DNA from: Streptomyces sp. PR69 | Lineage (GTDB): Bacteria; Actinomycetota; Actinomycetes; Streptomycetales; Streptomycetaceae | Length of the DNA: 64,000 bases | Direction of reading: 5' to 3' | Assembly (NCBI RefSeq): GCF_026420845.1 | Contig: NZ_JAOWCB010000023.1 | Coordinates: 36,405 to 100,404 of the forward strand | Shown: positions 52,078 through 59,843 of the stretch, one piece after another | How the letters are laid out: the number at the start of each line of letters is the position of its first letter | Numbering within the stretch: position 1 is the first letter of the stretch | Program-made: the position numbers and the translations under genes | The notes under the pieces: generated by a model | The model's input: the letters and a program-made list of their open reading frames with translations, nothing else | Database searches by the model: none | Told to the model about the DNA's origin: nothing

Positions 52078-53018
52078 CGGTCCCGTCGGCTGTCTCACAC
52101 AGCCCCGACGCCGAACCCGGCCCGCACGGGCCGGTCTTCCCCGAGCGCGTCCTCGCGGCGGTCCGGCCCGACCGCCCGCTGCAGCTCGCCGATGCCGTCG
52201 GCGCCGTCGACGCCTGTCGTGAACTGCAGTACCTCAGCCCGGGGGAGTGCTTCCTCCTCCTCGCCGATCTGCGGCCGCTGGCGGGGCGGTCCGGGCGGAT
52301 ACCGCACCGGACGCTCGTCGAGGACGCCGTCCGCGCGGTCCTCGCCCTGGGAGTGGACCCGGAAAGGTGCCTGGTCTACCGGCAGTCCGACGTCCCGCAT
52401 GTCTTCGAGCTGATGTGGATGCTCTGCGGCCGCCTCGGCGGCGCGGAGCTGGACCAGCCGCGGCCGCTGCTGCGGGCGGCGGACATCCTCGGCGTACGGG
52501 CCACCCGGTTCATCGCCGGAGGCGACCCCAGCGAAGGGCCCGACCTCGCCCGGAGCATCGCACGGCGGATGAACGAGCAGTACGGCCTGCCCCTGCTGGC
52601 CGAACCCGTGTGCGAACCGCGCGCCGTGCCGGACCAGCCCGGCGGAGCCGTCGGCCTGTCGGTCTTCGCGGACGAACAGACGCTGTCGGCCCAGCTGGAC
52701 GCCCTGGTGCACAGCGCCCTCGCGCCGTCCGCCGGGACGGCGGGGCTGACGCTGCTGGAGACGCTGGCCCCGGCCGCCGCTGCCGCCTGCGCCCCGGCCG
52801 GCCGCGGGGGCGGGCAGTCGGCGGCCGCCGAGCTGAAACGGCTGGCGATGGACGGCTTTGCGCGGCGGTTCGCCGAGGCGCGTGAACGCTATGCGAAGTA
52901 CGCGACGGAGCCCACGCTGCCCTGTGAAGTCCTGGGGGACGGCGCGAGCCGGGCCCGCCGGGAGGCCGCCGAGGTCGTGGCGGTCGTCAAGGAGGCCCTG
53001 CGTGAACGCGCCGTCTGA
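52074..53018 (+). CDS. Tryptophanyl-tRNA synthetase-like protein lacking HIGH and KMSKS
   Basis: A 314-residue class I aminoacyl-tRNA synthetase homologue, closest to TrpRS over its whole length: RVLAAVRPDRPLQLAD aligns with the TrpRS opening, YRQSDVPHVFELMWML (102-117) with QSDVPEHxEL, LLRAADILG (132-140) with the tryptophan-site AADIL, SIARRMNEQYG (161-171) with RDIARRFN, and the end with the anticodon-side helices. The ATP-site HLGN is QLAD (37-40) and the KMSKS loop is VGLSVF (193-198), so aminoacyl-adenylate formation is unlikely. Asp137, equivalent to the Asp that contacts the indole NH, is kept. It may bind tryptophan or a derivative. Coupled by ATGA to the TDO-like gene. Confidence 0.8.
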   Translation: MTVPSAVSHSPDAEPGPHGPVFPERVLAAVRPDRPLQLADAVGAVDACRELQYLSPGECFLLLADLRPLAGRSGRIPHRTLVEDAVRAVLALGVDPERCLVYRQSDVPHVFELMWMLCGRLGGAELDQPRPLLRAADILGVRATRFIAGGDPSEGPDLARSIARRMNEQYGLPLLAEPVCEPRAVPDQPGGAVGLSVFADEQTLSAQLDALVHSALAPSAGTAGLTLLETLAPAAAAACAPAGRGGGQSAAAELKRLAMDGFARRFAEARERYAKYATEPTLPCEVLGDGASRARREAAEVVAVVKEALRERAV

Positions 53019-53050
53019 CCGTGCTTCTGACCGTACTGAGGAGGAGACGG

Positions 53051-54862
53051 ATGGCGGACTGGAAACCGGCGCGGCGGCCCCCGGAGCGACCGGCCCGGCC
53101 GGCCGCGGAGCGATCGGCCCGGCAGTCGGCACGGCGGCCGTACCCGGATCTCATCCTGCACGGCGGGAAGATCCTCACCTCGGGTCCGTGGGGTACGCCG
53201 GGCCCGTCAGGTCCGTCAGGTCCGTCAGGCCCGTCAGGCCCGTGCGCCGAGGCGCTGGCCGTGCACGGCGACCGGATCGCGGCCGTCGGCCGCGACGACG
53301 ACATCCTCGGCCTCGCCGGGCCCGGAACGGCCGTGGTGCCCCTCGACGGCCGCACGGTCGTGCCCGGCCTCAACGACTCCCACCACCATCTGCTGAACCG
53401 GTCGGCCCGCGCCTTCCACGGCATCCGCCTCGACCAGCTCACCTCCGTGCCCCTGATCCTCACCGCCCTGCGGGAGAAGGCCCGGCGGCTCGGCCCCGGG
53501 CGGGTGATCTTCAGCAATGCGGGCAACGCCGCGGAACTGCTCGACGAGGGGCGCACGCCCACCCTCGCCGAACTGGACGACGCGGCGCCGGACAACCCCG
53601 TGGTCCTCACCTTCGAGGACGGACTGCACGTCAACACCGCCATGATGAGGCTGTCCGGCGTGGACGCCCGTACCCCCGCACCCCCGCAGGGCGCCATCGG
53701 ACGCTCCGGGGGAACGCTGACCGGGGTCTTCTCCGGCACCGCGCGCCGCCTCATCCACGGCGGCGGAAGCTCGGCGGTCGGCGACAACGGCATCTTCACC
53801 GCGGAGGAGTCATGTTCGGCCCTGCTGTGGGCGCAGCGCGAGCTGAACGCCGTCGGCATCACCAGCGTGCGCAACCCGGCCCTCAGCCCGCTGGACGTCG
53901 CCGTCTACCAGGCCATGGGCGAGCGCGGCGAGCTGACCGTGCGGGTCGCCATGGATCTCGACGTGGACCATGTCAACGAGAGCGTGGACGCCATCATCGG
54001 ACAGCTCGCCGCCCTGCGGAACGGCCCGCTGCGCGAGGACGCCTGGCTGCGCCTCAACGGCGTCGGCGAGCTGTGGATCGACCGGTCCACCGACGGGATG
54101 CTGCTGAGCCGCCCGTACCGCAGCCTCCCGCTCGTCGCGGACGGCAGGCACGGCTACCAGGGCATCCAGTGCGTCTCCGCGGGCCGGTTCACCGAACTGA
54201 TGGTGGCGCTCAACCGGGCCGGCTGGCGGCCCCTGGTGCACGCGGGCGGCGATCTGGCGATCGATCTGCTGCTGGACGCCTTCGAGAAGGCGCACGGCGA
54301 CATCCCCATCGACGGCCGCCGCTGGGTTCTCGACCACGCCCACTACGGACGGCCGCACCATATCGAGCGGGTGCGGGCGCTGGGGCTGGTGGTGGCCATG
54401 CAGTACCACCCGTACCTCTACTACCCGCTCTTCGCCCAGCTCCATGGCGCGGACCGGGCGGCCGAGATCTTCCCCGCCGCGAGCTGGCTGGACGCGGGCA
54501 TCGTCGTCGCCGGCGGAAGCGACTACTCCAAGGTGCCCGCCAACCTCTTCGAAGGCGTGGCCTTCTGGACCACGCGGGCCACGATGAAATGGGGGACCAC
54601 CGCCCTGCACCACAGGGTCACCCGGGAGCAGGCGCTGCGCATGCTCACCCGGAACGCCGCCTATCTCACCTTCGAGGAGCATCTCAAGGGCGCCCTGGAG
54701 CCCGGGAAGCTCGCCGATCTGGCTGTGCTCTCCGGCGACTATCTCCGTGTGCCCGACGACGAGCTGGCCTCGCTCACCTCGCTGCTGACGGTCGCGGGAG
54801 GGCACGTCGTGCACCAGGACCCGGGGTTCGACGCCCTGGTGCCCGAGCGGCTGCGCCGCTGA
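53051..54862 (+). CDS. YtcJ-like amidohydrolase with intact metal site
   Basis: A 603-residue Amidohydro_3-family hydrolase, paralogous to 47643-49409. Here the metal residues are complete: HxH at H111/H113 (NDSHHHLLN), VHAGGD, LDHAHYG and GGSD. It should hydrolyse an amide or related bond; N-formylkynurenine-type substrates would fit the neighbouring dioxygenases (inference). Residues about 48-64 are a Gly-Pro-Ser repeat encoded by a 9-base microsatellite (about 53196-53240). The ATG at 53051 has GAGGAGGAG upstream, so the earlier GTG at 53021 is rejected. It follows the TrpRS-like gene by 32 bases. Confidence 0.87.
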   Translation: MADWKPARRPPERPARPAAERSARQSARRPYPDLILHGGKILTSGPWGTPGPSGPSGPSGPSGPCAEALAVHGDRIAAVGRDDDILGLAGPGTAVVPLDGRTVVPGLNDSHHHLLNRSARAFHGIRLDQLTSVPLILTALREKARRLGPGRVIFSNAGNAAELLDEGRTPTLAELDDAAPDNPVVLTFEDGLHVNTAMMRLSGVDARTPAPPQGAIGRSGGTLTGVFSGTARRLIHGGGSSAVGDNGIFTAEESCSALLWAQRELNAVGITSVRNPALSPLDVAVYQAMGERGELTVRVAMDLDVDHVNESVDAIIGQLAALRNGPLREDAWLRLNGVGELWIDRSTDGMLLSRPYRSLPLVADGRHGYQGIQCVSAGRFTELMVALNRAGWRPLVHAGGDLAIDLLLDAFEKAHGDIPIDGRRWVLDHAHYGRPHHIERVRALGLVVAMQYHPYLYYPLFAQLHGADRAAEIFPAASWLDAGIVVAGGSDYSKVPANLFEGVAFWTTRATMKWGTTALHHRVTREQALRMLTRNAAYLTFEEHLKGALEPGKLADLAVLSGDYLRVPDDELASLTSLLTVAGGHVVHQDPGFDALVPERLRR

Positions 54863-54883
54863 GCGGGCGGCTTCCCGGCGCTG

Positions 54884-54946
54884 CTGCATATGCTTATGCA
54901 GTGATCCGGTGACTGAATTCCGGTATCTGAATTCCGGTGTCTGAAT
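54884..54946 (+). promoter_or_regulatory. Palindrome and tandem repeats before the RpiR gene
   Basis: CTGCATA-TGCT-TATGCAG (54884-54901) is a perfect 7-bp-arm palindrome. It is followed by the 14-base unit CTGAATTCCGGTRT at 54913-54926 and 54927-54940 and a partial third unit CTGAATC at 54941. Both lie within 80 bases before the regulator start and are good operator candidates. Confidence 0.65.
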
Positions 54947-54963
54947 CGACGAGGGGGAACGGC

Positions 54964-55809
54964 TTGCGGGACAGCCCGGCCGCACGGCTTCAGGAACTCT
55001 TCGAGGGCCGTCGGCTCACCCCCACGCAGCGGCGGATCGCGCACAGCATGGTGCGGCGGGCCGCCGATGTGCCGTTTCTGTCCAGTGTGGAGCTGGCGGA
55101 GCTGGCCGGGGTCAGCCAGCCGTCCGTCACCCGCTTCGCCGTCGCCCTCGGCTTCGACGGCTATCCGGCGCTCCGCCGCCATCTGCGGGAGATCGTGCCC
55201 GCGGAGGCCGGCGTCGCGGGCGAGTCGGAGACGTACAACGAGTACCAGCAGGCGGTGCACGGCGAGATCGAGAATCTGCGGCAGCTCGCGGAACTGCTCG
55301 CCGACCCCGTCCCAGTGGAGCGCGCGGGCCGGCTGCTGGCGGCCTCCCGGCCGCTGCCGGTGCTGGGGCTGCGCGCCGCGTCCTCGCAGGCGAAGGGTTT
55401 CGCCTACTTCGCCGCCAAGGTCCACCCGGATGTACGGACGCTGGACGAGGGCGGCACGATGCTCGCCGACCGCATCGACGCGGCCCGGCGGGCGGGCGCG
55501 AGCGCGCTGCTCTGCTTCGCCCTGCCCCGGCATCCGAAGGAGGTCGTCGAGGCCCTGGAGTATGCGCGCGGCCGGGCGGGTCTGACGGTGGTGACCGTCG
55601 CGGACTCCGCCTTCGCCCCGGTGGCCGCCCACAGCGATCTGCTGATCCCGGCCGCCGTGGGGACGGGCCTCGCCTTTGACACGGCATGCGCCCCGATGCT
55701 GCTGGGGCGGGTGCTGCTGGAGGCGATGTGCGACGCGCTGCCGGATGCTCAGGCGCGGCTGGAGGCGTTCGACGCATCGGCCGTCGCGCGAGGGCTGTTC
55801 CTGGACTGA
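54964..55809 (+). CDS. RpiR/MurR-family regulator with SIS domain
   Basis: A 281-residue regulator. The N-terminal RpiR helix-turn-helix covers about residues 8-75 (RLTPTQRRIAHSMVRR, LAELAGVSQPSVTRFAVALGF). The C-terminal SIS sugar-isomerase-like sensor covers about 105-255 (LPVLGLRAASSQAKGFAY, ALLCFALPRHPKEVVEALEYA). RpiR regulators usually sense phosphorylated sugars, though other ligands occur. The TTG at 54964 has GAGGGGG six bases upstream; the GTG at 54937 lies within the repeat and lacks a site. It follows the amidohydrolase by about 100 bases and probably controls the dioxygenase cluster (inference). Confidence 0.87.
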   Translation: MRDSPAARLQELFEGRRLTPTQRRIAHSMVRRAADVPFLSSVELAELAGVSQPSVTRFAVALGFDGYPALRRHLREIVPAEAGVAGESETYNEYQQAVHGEIENLRQLAELLADPVPVERAGRLLAASRPLPVLGLRAASSQAKGFAYFAAKVHPDVRTLDEGGTMLADRIDAARRAGASALLCFALPRHPKEVVEALEYARGRAGLTVVTVADSAFAPVAAHSDLLIPAAVGTGLAFDTACAPMLLGRVLLEAMCDALPDAQARLEAFDASAVARGLFLD

Positions 55810-55870
55810 GCGCCTGGTCCTGCGCGCCGCCGCGGCCGCCGCGCCGGTGCGGCGCGGGCCGGGGACGCCG

Positions 55871-55920
55871 CGCCGGGTGGGGCGCGCCGGGTGGGGGGCG
55901 CCGGGTGGGGGGGGGCGCGG
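55871..55920 (+). repeat. G-rich 14-bp tandem repeat
   Basis: CGCCGGGTGGGGCG-type units begin at 55871, 55885 and 55899, the last with a run of nine G. The strand has many G-runs and could form a G-quadruplex. It lies between the convergent RpiR and Roadblock genes. Confidence 0.75.
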
Positions 55921-55937
55921 CGGCGCTGAGCCGGGGC

Positions 55938-56309
55938 TCACACCTCCAGGTCCGCCTCGATCTTCTTGAGCTGGTGCCGGGCCATGGCCAGGTTGGCGCG
56001 CTGCTTGTCCAGCGCCAGATAGAGGAAGAGTCCGGTGTGGTTGCGGCCCTTGAGCAGCCGGATCAGGTGGTACTGGGTGCCGAGCGTGATCAGCATGTCC
56101 TCGATCTCGTCCTGCATGCCGAGGAGTTCCATGGTGCGTGCCTTGGCCCGGACGACGTCGGTGTTCCCGGCGGCGGCCACGTTCAGATCCAGCTCGGCGC
56201 CGCCGCCGACCGTGCCCAGCGCCATGCCGCTGGTGTAGTCGACGAGGGCGGCCCCGATGGCGCCCTCGATGGCAGTGGCTTCCTTCAGGGCGGTCTCGGT
56301 GTTGACCAT
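55938..56309 (-). CDS. Roadblock/LC7 domain protein
   Basis: A 123-residue single-domain Roadblock/LC7 protein: IEGAIGAALVDYTSGMALG, then LITLGTQYHLIRLLKG and the C-terminal helix. Such proteins usually bind small Ras-like GTPases as MglB-type regulators. ATG at 56309 with GAAGGAAG upstream. It is the last of a four-gene group (three Roadblock-type, one DUF4388-like) on the minus strand; no GTPase gene lies in the window. Confidence 0.87.
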   Translation of the reverse strand: MVNTETALKEATAIEGAIGAALVDYTSGMALGTVGGGAELDLNVAAAGNTDVVRAKARTMELLGMQDEIEDMLITLGTQYHLIRLLKGRNHTGLFLYLALDKQRANLAMARHQLKKIEADLEV

Positions 56310-56419
56310 GAGCGCACTTCCTTCGTGATCGGTTCTTCTGGTTCGCATCGTGGCTGCGTGGCTGCGCGGCGGCCGGCCGGTCGGTCGGGCCTGCCGGGTA
56401 GGCCGGTCGGGCTTGCCGG

Positions 56420-56920
56420 TCAGTCGGGTTCGCCTGCCGCCGGGTCGGCCGGCCCGCCGGTCGCGGGGCCGGCGAGGCTCGGGGGCCGATCCGGCTTGCG
56501 CGGCACCGGCGCGGGCGCGGTCATCGGCGCGGGCGCGGGCCGTTCGAGCGCGCCCTTGATCAGCTCTCCGATGCGGGCGCCGGAGCGGCGGGCCTCCAGA
56601 TGCAGCCGGCCGACATTGGTGCGGGGACCGGCCAGCAGCGTGAGGACGGCGGCCGGGCCCGCCGCGTAGGTGGCGACATAGCCGCTGTCGCCCCGGATCA
56701 GCAGCTCCCGGAAACTGCCCTGTTCGGTCGCCTCGGTCAGCCGCAGTGCGACGCCGAGCGCCGCCGCGGTGAGCGCGGCGACATGCTCCGCCTCCCCCGC
56801 CGCTTCCGTTTCGGAGGCGAGGACGAGGCCGTCGGCGCTGGCCGCGAGCGCACCGGTCACCTGAGGCAGCCGGGCCCGCAGCCGCCTCAGCTCCCCGCGC
56901 ACCTCGGCTTCGGCCGTCAT
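56420..56920 (-). CDS. Roadblock/LC7 protein, MglB-like
   Basis: A 166-residue protein. ELRRLRARLPQVTGALAASADGLVLASE is the Roadblock opening, and VAALTAAALGVALRLTE and LLIRGDSGYVATYAAG complete the domain (about residues 10-125). A Pro/Ala-rich tail follows. The ATG at 56920 is preceded by GAGGAG; an in-frame ATG at 57010 would add 30 basic residues without a ribosome site. Most similar by eye to the conservon CvnB type. Confidence 0.83.
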   Translation of the reverse strand: MTAEAEVRGELRRLRARLPQVTGALAASADGLVLASETEAAGEAEHVAALTAAALGVALRLTEATEQGSFRELLIRGDSGYVATYAAGPAAVLTLLAGPRTNVGRLHLEARRSGARIGELIKGALERPAPAPMTAPAPVPRKPDRPPSLAGPATGGPADPAAGEPD

Positions 56921-57056
56921 CAGCTGTCTCCTCTCGGCGTCGGTCGCCTGTCTCGTCCGGGGCTGGCTCCGCTCAAGGCCCCTGGGCCGCAGCCGCAGTG
57001 CCCGCTTCATGACGTGCCGCGCCGGGCCCGAAGGGCTGAGCGGGTGTCACGGTGCC

Positions 57057-57830
57057 TCACAGGGTTGCCTCCAGAGCGTCGCGGAGCCGGCGTAACAGGG
57101 CGATGTCCGGATTACCGGAGACCTCCGGGATCCAGGCGGGGAGTGCGGGCCGGCCCGGCGGGAGAGCCGCTGCCCCGGCGGAGGCCTCGACGAGCCCCGC
57201 CGCGGCCAGCCGCCGCACCTCGACCAGCGTGTTGAAGGCCGGACGGCCAAGCGCCCGCGCGATGTCGGCCGGGGTGCGCACCCCGTCGGCGAGCGCCAGC
57301 AGGGCCGCCTGTCTGCGCGTCGGCCCACGGCCCGGGCCCGCGTCCCTGGGGATCACCGGGGCGGCGTCAAGGCCGGGGTGGGGCCAGATGGCGTCCAGGA
57401 GCGCCCGGCGGCGCATCGCCTCGCGTTCGACGACAGGGGTGGGCACCGGACACACCCGGCCGATCCAGTGCCCCACCCCGTAGCGGAAGCGGGTCGGCCC
57501 GCTGCACGGGGTCAGCGCGAAGTACGCGGCGTCGAACAGCGCGCCCAGATGGCAGATCTCCAGCTCGCCGCAGCCCAGCCGTCCGCTGGCGACGAGATGG
57601 CGGCCGACCTCACGCCGTACGCCCGCCTCGGCGACGGCCTCTTCCCAGCCCTCGCGCGGCAGCCGGCCGCTCGCGGTCAGCAGGACGTCCAGACCGGGTG
57701 CCGCGGGGCTCTCCGCGTGCACGACCTCGCCGTCGACCAGATAGAGCGCGCCATGGTCGCGGAGGAGCACGCCCGTCGCCTTCTCCTCGGCCAGCCGCAC
57801 CAGCATGGGAGAGACGGCCGAGGCCATCAC
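57057..57830 (-). CDS. DUF4388-like protein with C-terminal winged helix
   Basis: A 257-residue protein. The N-terminal half resembles DUF4388/PatA-N proteins (RLAEEKATGVLLRDHGALYLVDGEVVHAES), often linked to gliding or GTPase-associated signalling. The C-terminal part has a winged-helix pattern (AALLALADGVRTPADIARAL, then VEVRRLAAAGLVE). The GTG start at 57830 overlaps the upstream Roadblock stop as GTGA, so the two are translationally coupled and may act together. Confidence 0.65.
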   Translation of the reverse strand: MMASAVSPMLVRLAEEKATGVLLRDHGALYLVDGEVVHAESPAAPGLDVLLTASGRLPREGWEEAVAEAGVRREVGRHLVASGRLGCGELEICHLGALFDAAYFALTPCSGPTRFRYGVGHWIGRVCPVPTPVVEREAMRRRALLDAIWPHPGLDAAPVIPRDAGPGRGPTRRQAALLALADGVRTPADIARALGRPAFNTLVEVRRLAAAGLVEASAGAAALPPGRPALPAWIPEVSGNPDIALLRRLRDALEATL

Positions 57831-58276
57831 AGCACCAGCCGTTCGGCGAGGTCCGCGAGGCGGAGCCGCGCGAGGGCGAGATTGCCCGTTTCACGGTCCA
57901 GCCACAGATGCAGGAACACGCTGCTGTCGAAGTCCGTCTGGATGAATCTGACGAGGTGATAGCCGTTGTGCGCGGTGACGATGAGATCCTCGACGGGCAG
58001 CGCCTTGCCGCTCTCGCTGTCGGCGGCGCCCCCGCCGTCCACCGCGCGGTCCACAGTGAATTCCGCGGTGCGGTCCACGGCGCGGGCGGTGAAGGATGTG
58101 TACTCGGCGGCCATACGGGCGAGTTCGGCGGTCTCCGCGGCATTCGCCTCATGGTCGCCGCCGGGCGATTCGCCGACCGTGCCAAGCGCCAGCCCGCTGG
58201 TCCAGTCGACGAGGGACGCGCCGCGCGCGCCCGGCACCACCATGGCCTGCAACAGGCACTCGTCGATTCCGGGCAC
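57827..58276 (-). CDS. Roadblock/LC7-like protein
   Basis: A 149-residue protein. PGARGASLVDWTSGLALGTVGES parallels the DYTSGMALGTVG stretch of the 55938-56309 protein, and DLIVTAHNGYHLVRFIQTD parallels its second half, so the two are paralogues. The GTG at 58276 is chosen because GGGGAGGAG ends seven bases upstream; the frame is open earlier but unlike the family. First gene of the Roadblock group. Confidence 0.78.
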   Translation of the reverse strand: MPGIDECLLQAMVVPGARGASLVDWTSGLALGTVGESPGGDHEANAAETAELARMAAEYTSFTARAVDRTAEFTVDRAVDGGGAADSESGKALPVEDLIVTAHNGYHLVRFIQTDFDSSVFLHLWLDRETGNLALARLRLADLAERLVL

Positions 58277-58409
58277 GCCGACACTCCTCCCCACCCCCGG
58301 GCCATGCCGCGCACGAATGTGCGGCAGTGACCGGCACATTACGCAAGGTGGCGAGTGCTCGCGCCTCTTCCGGCAATTTCCAGCGGAACATGCCCGAGAC
58401 CGATAGGCT

Positions 58410-58431
58410 CCGCCCCTTCACAGAGGGGCGG
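58410..58431. terminator. Hairpin after the amino-acid permease
   Basis: CCGCCCCT (58410-58417) / AGGGGCGG (58424-58431) with loop TCACAG, 24 bases beyond the permease stop on the minus strand. Confidence 0.65.
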
Positions 58432-58454
58432 TTTCCGGCCGCGACCTGCGCTTC

Positions 58455-59843
58455 TCAGCCGTGGCTCCGGTCCTGGCTCCGGTCCTGGCTCCGGTCTTCG
58501 CCGCGGATCTGCAGCACCGCCCTGTTCACGATCCACAGCCCGACCCCGACCGCGATCAGCGCGCCTGCCGTCAGATACACCTTCATCTCCCGGTCGGCCA
58601 GCGGGCTCGCCAGCACCAGCGCCGTCACCGCCCCGAGGACCGGCAGGGCCGTCGGCGTGCGGAAGTGCTCATGCGCCACCGGGTCCCTGCGCAGCACCAG
58701 CACCGCGACATTGACGACCGCGAAGACACACAGCAGCAGGAGCGCGGTGGTGTCGCTGAGAGTCTTGATCTCGCCGGTGGAAACCAGCACGATCGCGATC
58801 AGCGAGACAAAGACGATCCCGGTGACCGGGGTGCGGCGCTTGGCCAGAACGCGCCCCATCGCCCGCGGCAGAATGCGTTCGTTGGCCATGCCGTAGCAGA
58901 GCCGCGAGGCCATCATGATGTTGATCAGCGCGGAGTTGCTGACGGCGAACAGCGTGATCAGCGCGAAGAGCTTCGGCGGGAACTCCAGCCCGCCCACCTT
59001 GACCACCTCAAGCAAGGGGGTGTCGGACCGGGCCAAGGCGCCGTGTTCGACCAGCAGCGAGGAGACCAGCGCCACCAGGACGTAGATGGTGCCGGTGACG
59101 GCCACCCCGATGAAGATCGCACGGGGGAAGGTGCGCACCGGGTCCTTGGTCTCCTCGGCCATGTTGACCGAGTCCTCGAAGCCGACGAACGCGAAGAAGC
59201 CCAGCGCCGTGGCCCCCAGCACACTGGTGATCAGGGCATAGCCGGTCCCCGACGCCTCGAACTCGCCCAGCCGGGACGGCTCTCCGCCGCCGGTGAGCAC
59301 CGCGTACGCCCCGATGGTCAGAATGACGGCCAGCCCGGACAGCTCGACGAGGGTCAGCACGACGTTCGTCTTCACCGACTCCGACACACCGCGCAGATTG
59401 AGCGCGGCGAGCGCCAGGATGAACAGGATCGCGATCAGCGCGGCCGGCACGGCCTCGGTGAACTCGCCCATGTTGCCGCTGAAGGCGCGGGCCGCGGCGC
59501 TGGCGGAGGACAGCCCGGACGCCATCACCATGAACGCCACGATGAAGGTCAGGAAGGGGACGCGGAACGCCTTCTGGGTGTACAGCGCGGCGCCGGCGGC
59601 CTTCGGGTACTTGCCGACCAGCTCGACATAGGAGGCGGCGGTCAGCAGCGCGACGACGAAGCCGATGACGAACGGCAGCCAGAGCGCCCCGCCGACCTTG
59701 CCCGCGACCTTGCCGGTCGTGGCGTAGATGCCGGTCCCGAGGATGTCGCCGATGATGAAGAGGACCAGCAGCTTCGGGCCGATCGCCCGCTTCAGCGGGG
59801 TGTCGCCGGCCGTCCTCTCAGGCTCTTCGGATGTCGTGGTCAT
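58455..59843 (-). CDS. APC-family amino acid permease
   Basis: A 462-residue transporter with 12 predicted membrane segments. GDILGTGIYATTGKVAGKVG is the APC helix-1 unwound region, GFFAFVGFEDSVNMAEE the helix-6 region and ALINIMMASRLCYGMANE the helix-8 region. Likely an amino acid or polyamine importer/exchanger. The C-terminal tail repeats DRSQ three times, encoded by a 12-base tandem repeat (58461-58500). ATG at 59843 with GGAGG upstream. Confidence 0.92.
   Translation of the reverse strand: MTTTSEEPERTAGDTPLKRAIGPKLLVLFIIGDILGTGIYATTGKVAGKVGGALWLPFVIGFVVALLTAASYVELVGKYPKAAGAALYTQKAFRVPFLTFIVAFMVMASGLSSASAAARAFSGNMGEFTEAVPAALIAILFILALAALNLRGVSESVKTNVVLTLVELSGLAVILTIGAYAVLTGGGEPSRLGEFEASGTGYALITSVLGATALGFFAFVGFEDSVNMAEETKDPVRTFPRAIFIGVAVTGTIYVLVALVSSLLVEHGALARSDTPLLEVVKVGGLEFPPKLFALITLFAVSNSALINIMMASRLCYGMANERILPRAMGRVLAKRRTPVTGIVFVSLIAIVLVSTGEIKTLSDTTALLLLCVFAVVNVAVLVLRRDPVAHEHFRTPTALPVLGAVTALVLASPLADREMKVYLTAGALIAVGVGLWIVNRAVLQIRGEDRSQDRSQDRSHG

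Noticed and set aside
55938..58276. A standard conservon (cvn) operon
   Set aside because: No histidine-kinase-like, DUF742 or GTPase gene is present, and there are three Roadblock proteins in place of one.
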